From positions 992,001 to 1,056,000 of the forward strand of contig NZ_CP073100.1 in assembly GCF_018137965.1 (NCBI RefSeq): a stretch of DNA of 64,000 nt, given 5' to 3'. Source of the stretch: Luteolibacter ambystomatis. GTDB taxonomy: Bacteria; Verrucomicrobiota; Verrucomicrobiia; Verrucomicrobiales; Akkermansiaceae. Positions 49,722-58,420 of the stretch are shown one piece after another. Position 1 is the stretch's first letter, and each line of letters begins with the position of its first letter. Below the pieces are notes generated by a model. The model was not told the origin of the DNA and ran no database searches. It worked only from the letters and a program-made list of their open reading frames with translations. The position numbers and the translations under genes were made by a program.

Positions 49722-51014
49722 ATGAAGATCCTCCGTCACAGCGATCCCGGTTACGCCTCGTTCATCAAGCGCCTCAACCGCCGGGCGATTCCCGATCCGG
49801 GAGTGCGGGAACTCGTCGGTGAAATCATCTCCGAGGTCGCCGCGAACGGCGACGGGGCGTTGCTGGCCTACACCAAGCGTTTCGACGGTGCGACGCTGAC
49901 GGCGAAGGAGCTTTTCGTGAGCGAGGAGGAATTCGCCGCCGCGGAAAAGGCGGTCACTCCGGCCACCCGCCGCGCCATCGCCCGCTCGCTGAAAAACATC
50001 AAGGCCTTCGCCAAGCACAGCCTGCGCAAAGACTGGTCCTACAAGAATGCCGAGGGCGCGACCGTCGGTGAACGCTTCACTCCCTTCGACCGCGTGGGCG
50101 TTTATGTCCCGGGCGGCAAGGCGCCGCTGGTTTCCACAGCGCTGATGACCGCCGGTTTCGCATTGGCGGCGGGCGTGCCGGAAATCATCGGCGCGACTCC
50201 TTGCGGTCCGGATGGCAAGGTGAACCCCGCCGTGCTCTACGCGCTGCGCAAATCCGGTGCCACCGAGGTGATCAAGGTGGGCGGCGCGCAGGCCGTGGCC
50301 GCGCTCGCACTGGGCACGAAGAGCATCCGTCCGGTGGATATGATCGTCGGCCCGGGCAACCGTTTCGTGGTCGAGGCGAAACGCCAGCTCGTGGGCGCGG
50401 TGGCGATCGACCTGCTGCCGGGACCGAGCGAGGTACTGATCCTTTCCGACAAGACCGGCAATCCGGAATTCATCGCCGCCGACCTGCTGGCCCAGGCGGA
50501 GCACGCCGGTGACAGCGTGGTGGGTTTCCTCACCGACTCGAAGGCGCTGCTCGACAAGGTGCTGAAAGCGGTGGACCGCCAGATCCTGACCCTGTCCCGC
50601 AACAAGTACATCCGCGATGTGCTGAAGGGCGGCACCTTCGTGCTGCACGTGAAGTCGATGGACGAAGGCATCGCGATCGTGAATGACTTCGCACCGGAGC
50701 ACCTTTCGCTGATTTGCGCGGATGAGAAGAAACGGCTCGCCCAGGTCCGCACCGCGGGTGCGATCTATGTGGGCAACGATTCGCCGGTGGCGGTCGGCGA
50801 TTTCCTCGCCGGACCCAGCCACACGCTGCCGACCGGTGGCGCGGGCCGCTCGTTCTCCGGGCTGCGTGCGGACCACTTCCAGCGCCGCACCAGCATCGTG
50901 AAGCTCGACAAGGCGGCGGTGCGGAAGTCGCTGGATGTCGTGGAAGAGTTCGCGCGGATCGAGGGGCTCGACGCGCACGGTCGCTCGACCGCCATCCGTC
51001 TGGAACACCGCTGA
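49722..51014 (+). CDS. hisD: Histidinol dehydrogenase
   Basis: This 430-residue zinc enzyme catalyses the last two NAD+-dependent oxidations of histidine synthesis (histidinol to histidine). Clear family blocks: FTPFDRVGVYVPGGKAPLVS, VIKVGGAQAVAALALGTKSI, DMIVGPGNRFVVEAKRQLVG, LLPGPSEVLIL, LLAQAEHAGDS (zinc ligands) and DFLAGPSHTLPTGGAGRSFS with the C-terminal FQRRTSIVKLDKAAV. The length is right. No other his gene is adjacent; the following TPM-like genes start 10 bases downstream and may be co-transcribed. Confidence 0.97.
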   Translation: MKILRHSDPGYASFIKRLNRRAIPDPGVRELVGEIISEVAANGDGALLAYTKRFDGATLTAKELFVSEEEFAAAEKAVTPATRRAIARSLKNIKAFAKHSLRKDWSYKNAEGATVGERFTPFDRVGVYVPGGKAPLVSTALMTAGFALAAGVPEIIGATPCGPDGKVNPAVLYALRKSGATEVIKVGGAQAVAALALGTKSIRPVDMIVGPGNRFVVEAKRQLVGAVAIDLLPGPSEVLILSDKTGNPEFIAADLLAQAEHAGDSVVGFLTDSKALLDKVLKAVDRQILTLSRNKYIRDVLKGGTFVLHVKSMDEGIAIVNDFAPEHLSLICADEKKRLAQVRTAGAIYVGNDSPVAVGDFLAGPSHTLPTGGAGRSFSGLRADHFQRRTSIVKLDKAAVRKSLDVVEEFARIEGLDAHGRSTAIRLEHR

Positions 51015-51023
51015 GCCTTCCCT

Positions 51024-51644
51024 ATGTGCGCCCGGCCGGACGAGACCCCGCGCTATTCCGCCCAACGGTTTGCGGCGGGAAAGACGGTCTGTCCGTCCTG
51101 TCTGGTGCATCTGCCGCAGGCCGCGGCGGCATGTCCGTCCTGCCGCTTCAGCGGTGAGGACACGATGAAGATGTTCCCGCATCCACTGCCGCCGCTGCAG
51201 CCGGTGCTGGATGCCGCGAACCTGTGGTCGGAATCGGAACGTTCGACGATTGTCCGCCGGGTGAAGAAAACCCGCCACCGGTTTCCCCAGATCCACTGGA
51301 GCCTGTGTACGCTGGATGCGGCGGCCATCGACAATCCGCGCTTGTTCGGCTTCTGGATGCTCAATGCCAGCCCGCTCGCGGAAGGCGAGACGGCTGACCA
51401 GCGCGCGTGGACCGTGCTGATGGTGATCAATGGCGCGACCGGCAAAGCGGCGATCGTTCCCGGCTATGGTGTGGAGCCATGGTTGAGTGATGACCAGTGG
51501 CACAAGCTGCTGCTGGAGATGACGGTCGCGTGGGGCAGGGGACGTCGGGGGCTGGCCGTGGTGAAATTTTTCGATGCTGCCGAGCGCTTGCTGCGCCGTG
51601 CGTGCAGGCAGGCCCGCAAGAAACTCCGGCATCAGGAAAGATGA
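51024..51644 (+). CDS. Zinc-ribbon TPM-domain-like protein
   Basis: This 206-residue protein starts with a double CxxC zinc ribbon (VCPSCLVHLPQAAAACPSC). A TPM-fold domain follows: LLDAANLWSESERSTIVRRV-like helix, FPQIHWSLCTLD, WTVLMVINGATGKAAIVPGY then GVEPWLSDDQWHKLL. There is no signal peptide, so unlike most TPM proteins it looks cytosolic. Start ATG 51024 lies 10 bases after hisD. The next gene starts inside its stop (ATGATGA). Function is unknown; TPM domains have phosphatase or photosystem-repair roles elsewhere. Confidence 0.72.
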   Translation: MCARPDETPRYSAQRFAAGKTVCPSCLVHLPQAAAACPSCRFSGEDTMKMFPHPLPPLQPVLDAANLWSESERSTIVRRVKKTRHRFPQIHWSLCTLDAAAIDNPRLFGFWMLNASPLAEGETADQRAWTVLMVINGATGKAAIVPGYGVEPWLSDDQWHKLLLEMTVAWGRGRRGLAVVKFFDAAERLLRRACRQARKKLRHQER

Positions 51645-52393
51645 TGAAACGGGTGGTCATGTTCCTGCTTCTGTTCGTCCTCGGGTGGCATCCCGCGCGG
51701 GCGGAAAGTCCGTCTTTCGAATACGGACCACGGCCGGACAATTCGATCTATGATCCCGAGCAATCGCTTTCTCCGGAGATGGCGAAACGTCTCGGCGATG
51801 AGTTGATCCACCTGCAGAGCCGCGAGCGCGCGGATGTGATCATCGTCCTGCTGCCAAGCATCGGCGAGCTGCCGCCGGAGCATGTGGCGCGCCGGTTCGA
51901 TGAAGCGTGGGGCAAGGACGTGCTGCACGCGGTGGTGCTGGATGTGGCCGGTCGCAATGACGGGCCGTGGATTCATGTCGGTGGCGAGGTCACCAACAGC
52001 GATCGCAAGGAGGTGATTCCGCGGATGACCAAGGACGCGCTGCGGTTGGCCCGCCAGGAGCCGGACCGGGAATCATGCCTGCGCTCGGCATCCATCCAGA
52101 CTTCGGACATCCTGCGCTACCTCAAGGGCAAGGTGAAGACCCAGGTGGAGGTCTATCAGAGCGAGCGTTTCCGCGAGCGGCAGCAGAAGGAGCGGGATGC
52201 GGAGCAGAGACGCATTCTTCTGGTGTCCGCTGCCGCCGGAGTGGTGCCTTTGGCTGGCGTCTTGTTTGTGATCGGTTCTGTGATCTGGCGTTGCCGGAGC
52301 CGGCGTTTTCCGGAGATCATCTGGACCCGGCGTCTGGGAGCTCCGCATGCGGGAGGAAACAACGCCGTCATCGATCTCGGTCCCTCACGCTAA
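51641..52393 (+). CDS. Secreted TPM-domain protein with C-terminal membrane helix
   Basis: This 250-residue protein has a signal peptide (VVMFLLLFVLGWHPARAES) and a TPM domain (about 40-165) with DPEQSLSPEMAKRLGDELIH, ADVIIVLLPSIGELPPEHVA, EAWGKDVLHAVVLDVAG and WIHVGGEVTNSDRKEVIPRM. A coiled, charged segment and a C-terminal transmembrane helix (VSAAAGVVPLAGVLFVIGSV) complete it. The topology is that of a periplasmic domain tethered by the C-terminus. It overlaps the zinc-ribbon TPM gene and is followed after 5 bases by a lipoprotein gene, forming a three-gene unit. Confidence 0.78.
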   Translation: MMKRVVMFLLLFVLGWHPARAESPSFEYGPRPDNSIYDPEQSLSPEMAKRLGDELIHLQSRERADVIIVLLPSIGELPPEHVARRFDEAWGKDVLHAVVLDVAGRNDGPWIHVGGEVTNSDRKEVIPRMTKDALRLARQEPDRESCLRSASIQTSDILRYLKGKVKTQVEVYQSERFRERQQKERDAEQRRILLVSAAAGVVPLAGVLFVIGSVIWRCRSRRFPEIIWTRRLGAPHAGGNNAVIDLGPSR

Positions 52394-52398
52394 TCGTC

Positions 52399-53157
52399 AT
52401 GAACCCGCGTTCCATCTTTATCCTCGTTCCCGTCCTGGGCTTGCTGCTGGCTTCCTGCAAGGAGGAGCAGGCGGCACCACCCGCTGTGGTCGCACCGTCC
52501 GGGATGGATTTGCCGGTCTTGAAGATCGAACCGGGCGACTACTGGAGCTACCGCGTGCGCATCGAGATTCCGGCTGGAGTCACGGGCGATCAGGCGGCGG
52601 CGGTGGATAGCACGCACCAGCGCACGCGTACCTTTCTCGGCAAGACGCCTTTCATCCCCGGTTCACCGGATGTCGATTGCTTCGAGGTGATCGCGCCGAA
52701 TTCGCCGCCGATGAGGGAGTTCGTGAATATCTTCGAAGATCGTGTGGAACTGCGTGGCGATTGGGCGATGAAGAATGCGGAGAGCCGTCCGATCGTGCTG
52801 CCCACACCGGTGGTGTTTTTCAAAGCCGGATTGCAGGCGGGTGACACCCTGCCGATGCCCACAGGCGTGGGAGTGCCCGGCAGTGAGGCGGTACGGCAAC
52901 GTGTCTGCGCCGTCATCGGCCGCGAGGAATGTGTCGTGCCCGCCGGAAGTTTTCCCTCGGTGCGGATGCTGATGAACGGGCTGGATGGCAAGATCGAGAC
53001 ACGCCGCACGATCTGGTTCTCTCCCGGCACGGGCATCGTGAAGGAAGAGCGCATCCGCTATGCGGAAGGCAAAGTCATCGTGAAGGAAACCCACGAGCTG
53101 GCGGAGAAAGGGCACAAGGCGCTCACGGAACGCCCGAAGGCTCCGGGACCGGAGTAG
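52399..53157 (+). CDS. Hypothetical lipoprotein
   Basis: This 252-residue protein has a type II signal peptide (SIFILVPVLGLLLASCKEE, lipobox LLASC). Its body is mostly beta: YWSYRVRIEIPAGVTGD, RVCAVIGREECVVPAGSFPS and TRRTIWFSPGTGIVKEERIR. The last blocks resemble DUF3108-like periplasmic beta proteins, in which a surface-exposed strand is followed by WF.P..G.VK.E. The paired Cys (VCAVIGREECVV) could form a disulphide. It is the third gene of the TPM unit. Function is unknown. Confidence 0.7.
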   Translation: MNPRSIFILVPVLGLLLASCKEEQAAPPAVVAPSGMDLPVLKIEPGDYWSYRVRIEIPAGVTGDQAAAVDSTHQRTRTFLGKTPFIPGSPDVDCFEVIAPNSPPMREFVNIFEDRVELRGDWAMKNAESRPIVLPTPVVFFKAGLQAGDTLPMPTGVGVPGSEAVRQRVCAVIGREECVVPAGSFPSVRMLMNGLDGKIETRRTIWFSPGTGIVKEERIRYAEGKVIVKETHELAEKGHKALTERPKAPGPE

Positions 53158-53178
53158 AGCGAACGGTTGTCGGACTGC

Positions 53179-53201
53179 GGCGGCGGATTCCATCCGCCGC
53201 C
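53179..53201. terminator. Perfect 10-bp hairpin between convergent genes
   Basis: Arms GGCGGCGGAT and ATCCGCCGCC surround a 3-base loop. The hairpin lies 21 bases after the lipoprotein stop and 17 bases from the stop of the convergent giant gene. There is no strong T-run on either side. Confidence 0.5.
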
Positions 53202-53218
53202 ACTCCTTGGGGGGCTTT

Positions 53219-56200
53219 CTACGGTCTCGTCACTTTCAGCCGCAGGAATTTCTGCGGCGCACCGGCGGTGGCGATGGTGGCCTTGATCACCCGCGTGGTG
53301 CCGTCATCGGAGAGTGTCTGTTCGCTCACCGAGGCGGGAGTCCAACCGGTCACGTCGTTGCTTTGGAGCACCGTGTATGTGAGGTCCGTGGCCGCGAGGT
53401 TTTTCCGATAGGTGAGGCTCAAGGTGCCGCCCGTTTTTGAGACGGTGGGAAACAACGCACTGTCCGCGGACTGCGGATTGGAGTTCAACGCGTACTCCAT
53501 CAGGTTCGTCATGCCATCGCGGTCCGGGTCCGCGTTGTCACCGGCGGTCGCCGGAGTGTTGGCGGCGGCGCCGAACTTTGCGAAGCGCCAGTTGTCCGCA
53601 GGCAGGTCCTGGATCGTCACCGTTCCATTCGAAGGACTGGAAACATAGTAGCCGGTGCCATTGCCCGTAGTGAGAATCACCGTTTCCGGTCCTTCCGCGA
53701 GGGCGTCCGTCACCGGAACTACGGCAACCGTTGTGGATGAGGCTCCGGCAGGAATGGTCACGGTGGTGGGGATGGCGGTGTAGTCGCTGCCGGGAGTCGC
53801 GGTGCCGGAGACGGTCACGTTCACGGTCAGCGCGGCGGTGGTGGCGGCATCGGCACGGGTGACGGTGAAGACACCGTTGACCGGCCCCTGTTCCTTCGCC
53901 GTAGGAGTGGTGGCGGTGATGGTGACGGCGGCGGGCGGATCGGACATCTTCGCGATCTCGGCGGCGGAAAGCGAGCGATTGAACAACGACACCTCATCCA
54001 TCGTGCCCTTGAAGGTGCGGGTGCTGGAACTGGTGTCCTGGCCGATGCAGAGCTTGCCATCGAATTCCTCGATGGAATGGGAGATTCCATTCGTGGCGGA
54101 GACGAGACCGGTGCCCGGATTCATGTAGATGGTGGCCTTGGATGGCTCCACGACCAGCGCGACGAAGGTCCAGACGCCATCCGGCGGCGTGAGCCCGGAG
54201 TTCCAGTTGTAGGTGCTGCCGGAGTCGTTCCAGGTGTAGCGCAGCTCGTTGCTGTTGCCGAAGGTGAGGCCCGCCACGGTGTTCCCCGCGCGGCTGAAGA
54301 CAATGCCCGCAAAGGAGCCCTGGGTGCCATTGCGCTTGATCCACGCGCTCATGGTCACCGTGTTCGAGTTCAGGTTGAGCGCGGGCACCTCGACACGGGA
54401 GCCGTTGCCATTGAACACGAAGGCATTGTTCGTCGCGGCGAAAGCGGGATAGGCGGTTGGGCGAGGTCCGGCTTGTCCCAGGGTCAGGCTGCCGACCGTG
54501 GTGCCGTTGCGGGCACCCACGTAGTCGGTGACGGTGGTGCCGGAGGTTTCATTGAGACGCCAGTAGGCGAGAGGTCCCTGGATCTCCACCGCCCGCTGGT
54601 AGCCGGTGCCGGAGGCCTGCACCGTGAGCGTCGCTGCATTGCTGGGTGTGGTGGTGGTGCCATTGGAGACGACCACGCGGTAGTCCGCCGCGTCGCCAGT
54701 TTGCGCGGGATCGATGGTGTAGGTGGAGGAGGTCGCACCGGGGATGTCGGTGCCATTGCGCTGCCACTGGTAGCTGAGCGGGCTGCTGCTGGTGATGGTG
54801 GCGGAGAAGGTCACGGTCGCACCGGCATAGACGTTGCGTGACTGCGGATGACCGCTGATCTGGAAGCCGCTGCCGACACTGGCGAAGCTGGTGTTGTCGA
54901 ACTTGAACCAGTGCGGGTTCGGATTGGTGCTCGGGCGGGCCAGCGTGAACAGGCCCACATACATCTTCTGGCTGAAGGCGGTGGCCATGGTGCGCGTGCC
55001 GAGCTGGGTCCACGTGGTGCCATCCGTGGAGCCGGAGGCGGTGAAGGTGGTGCCCGCGCGCTGGAGCTTGAGCCAGGTGTAGGTGCTGCCGAGATTGCTG
55101 CCGGTGTCATAGCCACCGGGGGTCACATTGTCGCTCGATTGCAGGTAAACGCCGTTGTTTACCTGTTTGTAGAAGGAGACATAGCGGTCGCCCCACTCGA
55201 TGCCCGGATTGGCGGAGAGATTCTCGCGGAACATCACGCCGCCGCACCATGAACCATCGAAGGCGACGGCGTCGAATTGCGAGCTGTTGCCGGTTCCCGT
55301 CGAGGGCTTGCCCGCCACGCGGGTGATGATGGTTTCATCTCCGGTGATCTCCTGCCACGCGAAGTTGAATTGATCGCCGATCATCGACCACGTGCCGTTG
55401 TTGTAGGAGCCGGCGGATCGGAAGGAATGGAGGCCGATGGCGGAGAATGTCCACGGCGATTCATCCGGTTGCATGACGGTCACGTCCACCGGAGCGGAAT
55501 CGAAGCTATAGTTCACGCTGCTGCGCGTGCACATCACGCGCGCCTTCAAATGGTTCGCACCGGTGCCCAGCAGGGCGGTGGTGCTGATTGGCGAGCTGGT
55601 TCCATTCTGGCTGGCGTAGATGGTACCGCCACTGAAGTAGCGGGCTGAGGAAAGGGTGTTGCCATTCGGGGTGACGGTGGCCGTCATGGCGGCGGCATCC
55701 GCGTTCACGGTGACACCGGGAGCGGGAGAGGTGAGGGTGATGGTGGGTTCCGTGCCTGCGGGGACCCGCGACCAACTGCTCTCGGTCATGGAGGTTCTCG
55801 CCACGCCGGGGCCTTCCCAATAGAGCCTGAGTTGGTCGTCGTCGCCGGAGGAGGAAGAGCCCTTGAAGTACTGCACCTCCACGGTGTGCCTGCCCGCCTT
55901 CAGCGGTAGCGTGCCGGTGAGTTCGGAGCCGCCGGAGTGCACCCCGTCGTTGCTGATGGTGGTGGCACCGTCGATGATCAGCTTGCTGCCGTCGCAGGAA
56001 CCGAGGGAAAACATCCACAGGCCGTCGGTGGGGATGTTGACGTAGCCGGTGAACTGGCAGACGTAGGACGTGTGCTTTTTCCGGACGGTGAGGTCGGGGT
56101 AATTCACCGATCCCTGGAGAACCGGGGTGCCGAGCGTCGTGAAATCGGGGAGCGTGGTACGGGTGGTCTCGTAGTATTTGTAATTCAGACCCGGGGCGGT

Positions 56201-57391
56201 GGTGCCTGGGGATGACGCGTTGGCCAGGGTGGGGGTGGTTGCGGTGATTGCGGCCGTAGTATTGGTCTGGTCGAAGATGTCCGTGATGGTGAGCCGCACG
56301 GTGGGGGCGGGCAGGCCGGTGGTGGAGATCACGCACTCGCTCACGTCCGGATCGATCTTCGAGACGGTCATCGCCGGGGTGCCGGAGGTGTCCGCGGTGG
56401 CGAAGATCTCCACCTTCCAGGCGAACTGCGGCGAACTGGTGTCTGGCACGGTCCATTTCACATGCACTTGGTTCGCGATGGCCTGTGCGGTCACATTGTT
56501 CACCACCAGAGCGTCGAAGGTTGGCACCGGCGGCGTGGCCAGCGTGTAGGTCAGTTCTTGTGCGCCCGGCCCCATGTTGCCCGTGTAGGAGGCACCGCTG
56601 CACGTTTCGAAGAACCCGACGGTGTCATTCTCCATCAGGCCGGAGGTGCCTTTCTCCGTGGATTGGCGGGTGGAGGGTTTGAAGGTGGTGGCGGCCTGCC
56701 AGGTATTCTTCCGATAGTAGATGTTGCGGAACTCGGCGCGGCGCGGATTGGCGTTGCCATGGGAAAAGTCCTCCAGGAAGCCCGACATGGTGCCGTCGAA
56801 CTTCGTCGCGGCGAAGGGGATGTTCATCGTGGCGATGTGGCTCCACTTGCCGGTCACGCCATCCTTCAGCCATTGGCCGACGCGACCGACGTTAGCGGGA
56901 TTCCCGGTGGGCCGCCAGACGCGCAGCGCGGAGGGATACCATACGTTGGTGGTCATGCTGCGCACGTTTCCCGCCTCGACCTTGCCGGAGGCGCCTTCCC
57001 CTACGGAGGGTACGTCATAGAACGGCGGGTTCCACCACAGCGGTGTGACCGAGTCCCCGGAATTGATGGGGTTGCCGACCGGCCAGAAGCTCCAGATGTA
57101 GCCGTTGTTCCGGGTGCCGGTGGTGCCGCTGGGGCTGGAATCGAGCGTGGTGCCGGAGTAGAAGAAGACGCTGTGGCCGGCGTCATCCTGCACGTTGTTG
57201 TAGTAACGTGCGTTGTAGGTGCTCTCCGGCCAGTAGGGGTAGCGGACCTCCTGGTAAAGGATGTCCGATCCGGACTGGGTATTGAAATTGTAGTATTCCG
57301 CGGTGGATGGCAGGGTGAGGGCGGACCATGCGAGGGCGCCGAGCAAGCCTGCGGCAGTCCGGCTTCCCGACTTCAAGGGGCTGGTAATCAT
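53219..57391 (-). CDS. Giant multidomain secreted protein (DUF3472, PA14, Ig, LamG, Calx-beta)
   Basis: This is a 1390-residue surface protein with a signal peptide (TAAGLLGALAWSALTLPSTA). Approximate order: DUF3472/DUF5077-like N-domain (to 285, AEFRNIYYRKNTWQAATTF); Fn3-like; PA14 (about 395-535, YVCQFTGYVNIPTDGLWMFS, KLIIDGATTISNDG, EVQYFKG); Ig; a DUF1349-like sandwich (WQEITGDETIITRVAGKP, WLKLQRAGTTFTASGSTDG); Ig (LSYQWQRNGTDIPGATSSTY); LamG (LAYWRLNETSGTTVTDYVGA, TMDEVSLFNRSLSAAEIAKM); Calx-beta; and a DPDRDGMTNLMEYALNSNPQ Ca-binding tail with a closing Ig-like repeat. It is probably a carbohydrate-binding adhesin or scaffold. No catalytic signature was found. The ATG at MITSPLKSG is chosen over a TTG four codons earlier. 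Confidence 0.85.
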   Translation of the reverse strand: MITSPLKSGSRTAAGLLGALAWSALTLPSTAEYYNFNTQSGSDILYQEVRYPYWPESTYNARYYNNVQDDAGHSVFFYSGTTLDSSPSGTTGTRNNGYIWSFWPVGNPINSGDSVTPLWWNPPFYDVPSVGEGASGKVEAGNVRSMTTNVWYPSALRVWRPTGNPANVGRVGQWLKDGVTGKWSHIATMNIPFAATKFDGTMSGFLEDFSHGNANPRRAEFRNIYYRKNTWQAATTFKPSTRQSTEKGTSGLMENDTVGFFETCSGASYTGNMGPGAQELTYTLATPPVPTFDALVVNNVTAQAIANQVHVKWTVPDTSSPQFAWKVEIFATADTSGTPAMTVSKIDPDVSECVISTTGLPAPTVRLTITDIFDQTNTTAAITATTPTLANASSPGTTAPGLNYKYYETTRTTLPDFTTLGTPVLQGSVNYPDLTVRKKHTSYVCQFTGYVNIPTDGLWMFSLGSCDGSKLIIDGATTISNDGVHSGGSELTGTLPLKAGRHTVEVQYFKGSSSSGDDDQLRLYWEGPGVARTSMTESSWSRVPAGTEPTITLTSPAPGVTVNADAAAMTATVTPNGNTLSSARYFSGGTIYASQNGTSSPISTTALLGTGANHLKARVMCTRSSVNYSFDSAPVDVTVMQPDESPWTFSAIGLHSFRSAGSYNNGTWSMIGDQFNFAWQEITGDETIITRVAGKPSTGTGNSSQFDAVAFDGSWCGGVMFRENLSANPGIEWGDRYVSFYKQVNNGVYLQSSDNVTPGGYDTGSNLGSTYTWLKLQRAGTTFTASGSTDGTTWTQLGTRTMATAFSQKMYVGLFTLARPSTNPNPHWFKFDNTSFASVGSGFQISGHPQSRNVYAGATVTFSATITSSSPLSYQWQRNGTDIPGATSSTYTIDPAQTGDAADYRVVVSNGTTTTPSNAATLTVQASGTGYQRAVEIQGPLAYWRLNETSGTTVTDYVGARNGTTVGSLTLGQAGPRPTAYPAFAATNNAFVFNGNGSRVEVPALNLNSNTVTMSAWIKRNGTQGSFAGIVFSRAGNTVAGLTFGNSNELRYTWNDSGSTYNWNSGLTPPDGVWTFVALVVEPSKATIYMNPGTGLVSATNGISHSIEEFDGKLCIGQDTSSSTRTFKGTMDEVSLFNRSLSAAEIAKMSDPPAAVTITATTPTAKEQGPVNGVFTVTRADAATTAALTVNVTVSGTATPGSDYTAIPTTVTIPAGASSTTVAVVPVTDALAEGPETVILTTGNGTGYYVSSPSNGTVTIQDLPADNWRFAKFGAAANTPATAGDNADPDRDGMTNLMEYALNSNPQSADSALFPTVSKTGGTLSLTYRKNLAATDLTYTVLQSNDVTGWTPASVSEQTLSDDGTTRVIKATIATAGAPQKFLRLKVTRP

Positions 57392-57547
57392 GGGCTTTTG
57401 CAAAGAGACGAAACGAGGGGAATCTCGCAGCGTTTTTGCAAATGGGAAGTACGCAATAAGCGAAGGGTGCCTTGGTTCCTGGGAAATCGGACAAGTGACC
57501 AGCTAAGGATACGTAACTGCCTCTAAAATCGAACTCAAATGTTTGAA

Positions 57548-57587
57548 TAAAAGAAAGGGCGCGACCCGCTTGCGCAGGCCACGCCCC
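57548..57587 (-). terminator. Intrinsic terminator of the PEP-CTERM gene
   Basis: On the minus strand a GGGGCGTGGCC / GGGTCGCGCCC imperfect stem is followed by TTTCTTTTATT. It lies about 30 bases after the PEP-CTERM stop. Confidence 0.7.
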
Positions 57588-57617
57588 GTTTGGGGGGAGA
57601 AAGTATTTTGCGCCGGA

Positions 57618-58112
57618 TCAGCGGCGGCGGCGGAGCACGATCAGTGCGGAGCCGAGCACACCAAGCATGGCGGAGGCTGGCTCGGGGACCTGGGTCCAAC
57701 TGATGGCGTAGAGACCCGCACCATCACCGGAACCCTGCAGGTTGATGAGGAACGACTGGCTCTTGAAGAGGTCCGGCTGGACGGTGAAACTCTCACCAGC
57801 AGATACGCCAACGAAATCGAAATCCACATTGAGCGGCTGAGCGCCGAGGAAGGTCACCTGGATGGCCTCGCCTTGGTCGAAGCTCAGCGACGGAGCGGCA
57901 GAACCGTTGTCGTTCTGATAGGCGTTGTCGACTTGGAGCGTGGAACCATTGGCGGCGTCGAAACGGACATCGCCGTAACCCGGAACGTTGATGATCAGCG
58001 GGTTGGGAGGGAGCGTCGTGCCTTCATACCCGACAAAGTCGAGCGTGAAACCCATGGATGAAGCCATGGTGGCACACAGGGACGCGATCGCTAACGCAAT
58101 CGTGGTTTTCAT
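57618..58112 (-). CDS. PEP-CTERM sorting-signal protein
   Basis: This 164-residue exported protein has a signal peptide (TTIALAIASLCATMASSM) and a beta-rich body (GFTLDFVGYEGTTLPPNPL, VDFDFVGVSAGESFTV). It ends in a classical PEP-CTERM tripartite tail: VPEPASAMLGVLGSALIVLR then RRR, i.e. PEP motif, hydrophobic helix and Arg cluster. Such proteins are processed by an exosortase and often coat cells or polysaccharide. No exosortase or EPS gene is in the window. The ATG at MKTTIALAI was used in place of the longer frame. Confidence 0.9.
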   Translation of the reverse strand: MKTTIALAIASLCATMASSMGFTLDFVGYEGTTLPPNPLIINVPGYGDVRFDAANGSTLQVDNAYQNDNGSAAPSLSFDQGEAIQVTFLGAQPLNVDFDFVGVSAGESFTVQPDLFKSQSFLINLQGSGDGAGLYAISWTQVPEPASAMLGVLGSALIVLRRRR

Positions 58113-58420
58113 TGGGTGGGGGGATGGGGGAACTGGTCCGGGGGGCTGGACCGCCGTTAGAACAACCGATTTCAGAAAAGAAATCAACTAAAATGTGTTA
58201 TCTTTCTGTTGGATGGAAAGATATGCTAATTGGAAAGAAATCCAATTAATCAACAAAGCCGTGGTAAGTAGCACGGAGTCGTGAGACTTCGGGTGGTGGA
58301 GATCCGCCATGCTCCGTGCGAGTCCGGTTCGCCCTCAAGTGGCTGGCGGGCAGTGAAGAGAGGAGAGAACCGGGGCGGTAATCTTCGCCCTCTTCTTCCT
58401 CACCGACCATTGGGGATTCC
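58113..58420. other. Intergenic region with a solitary REP unit
   Basis: This 308-base region contains an AT-rich part likely to be the PEP-CTERM promoter (58,190-58,260), then the single REP. No gene was identified. Confidence 0.5.
58267..58300 (+). repeat. Solitary REP unit, copy 11
   Basis: A GTAG head plus a one-base insert, stem CGGAGTC and GACTTCG around GTGA, then GGTGGTGGAGAT. No inverted partner is found within the next 120 bases, so it is a half element. Confidence 0.7.

Noticed and set aside
49665..51632. 655-codon open frame on the minus strand opposite hisD
   Set aside because: Antisense to a textbook histidinol dehydrogenase and rich in Arg/His as such shadows usually are.
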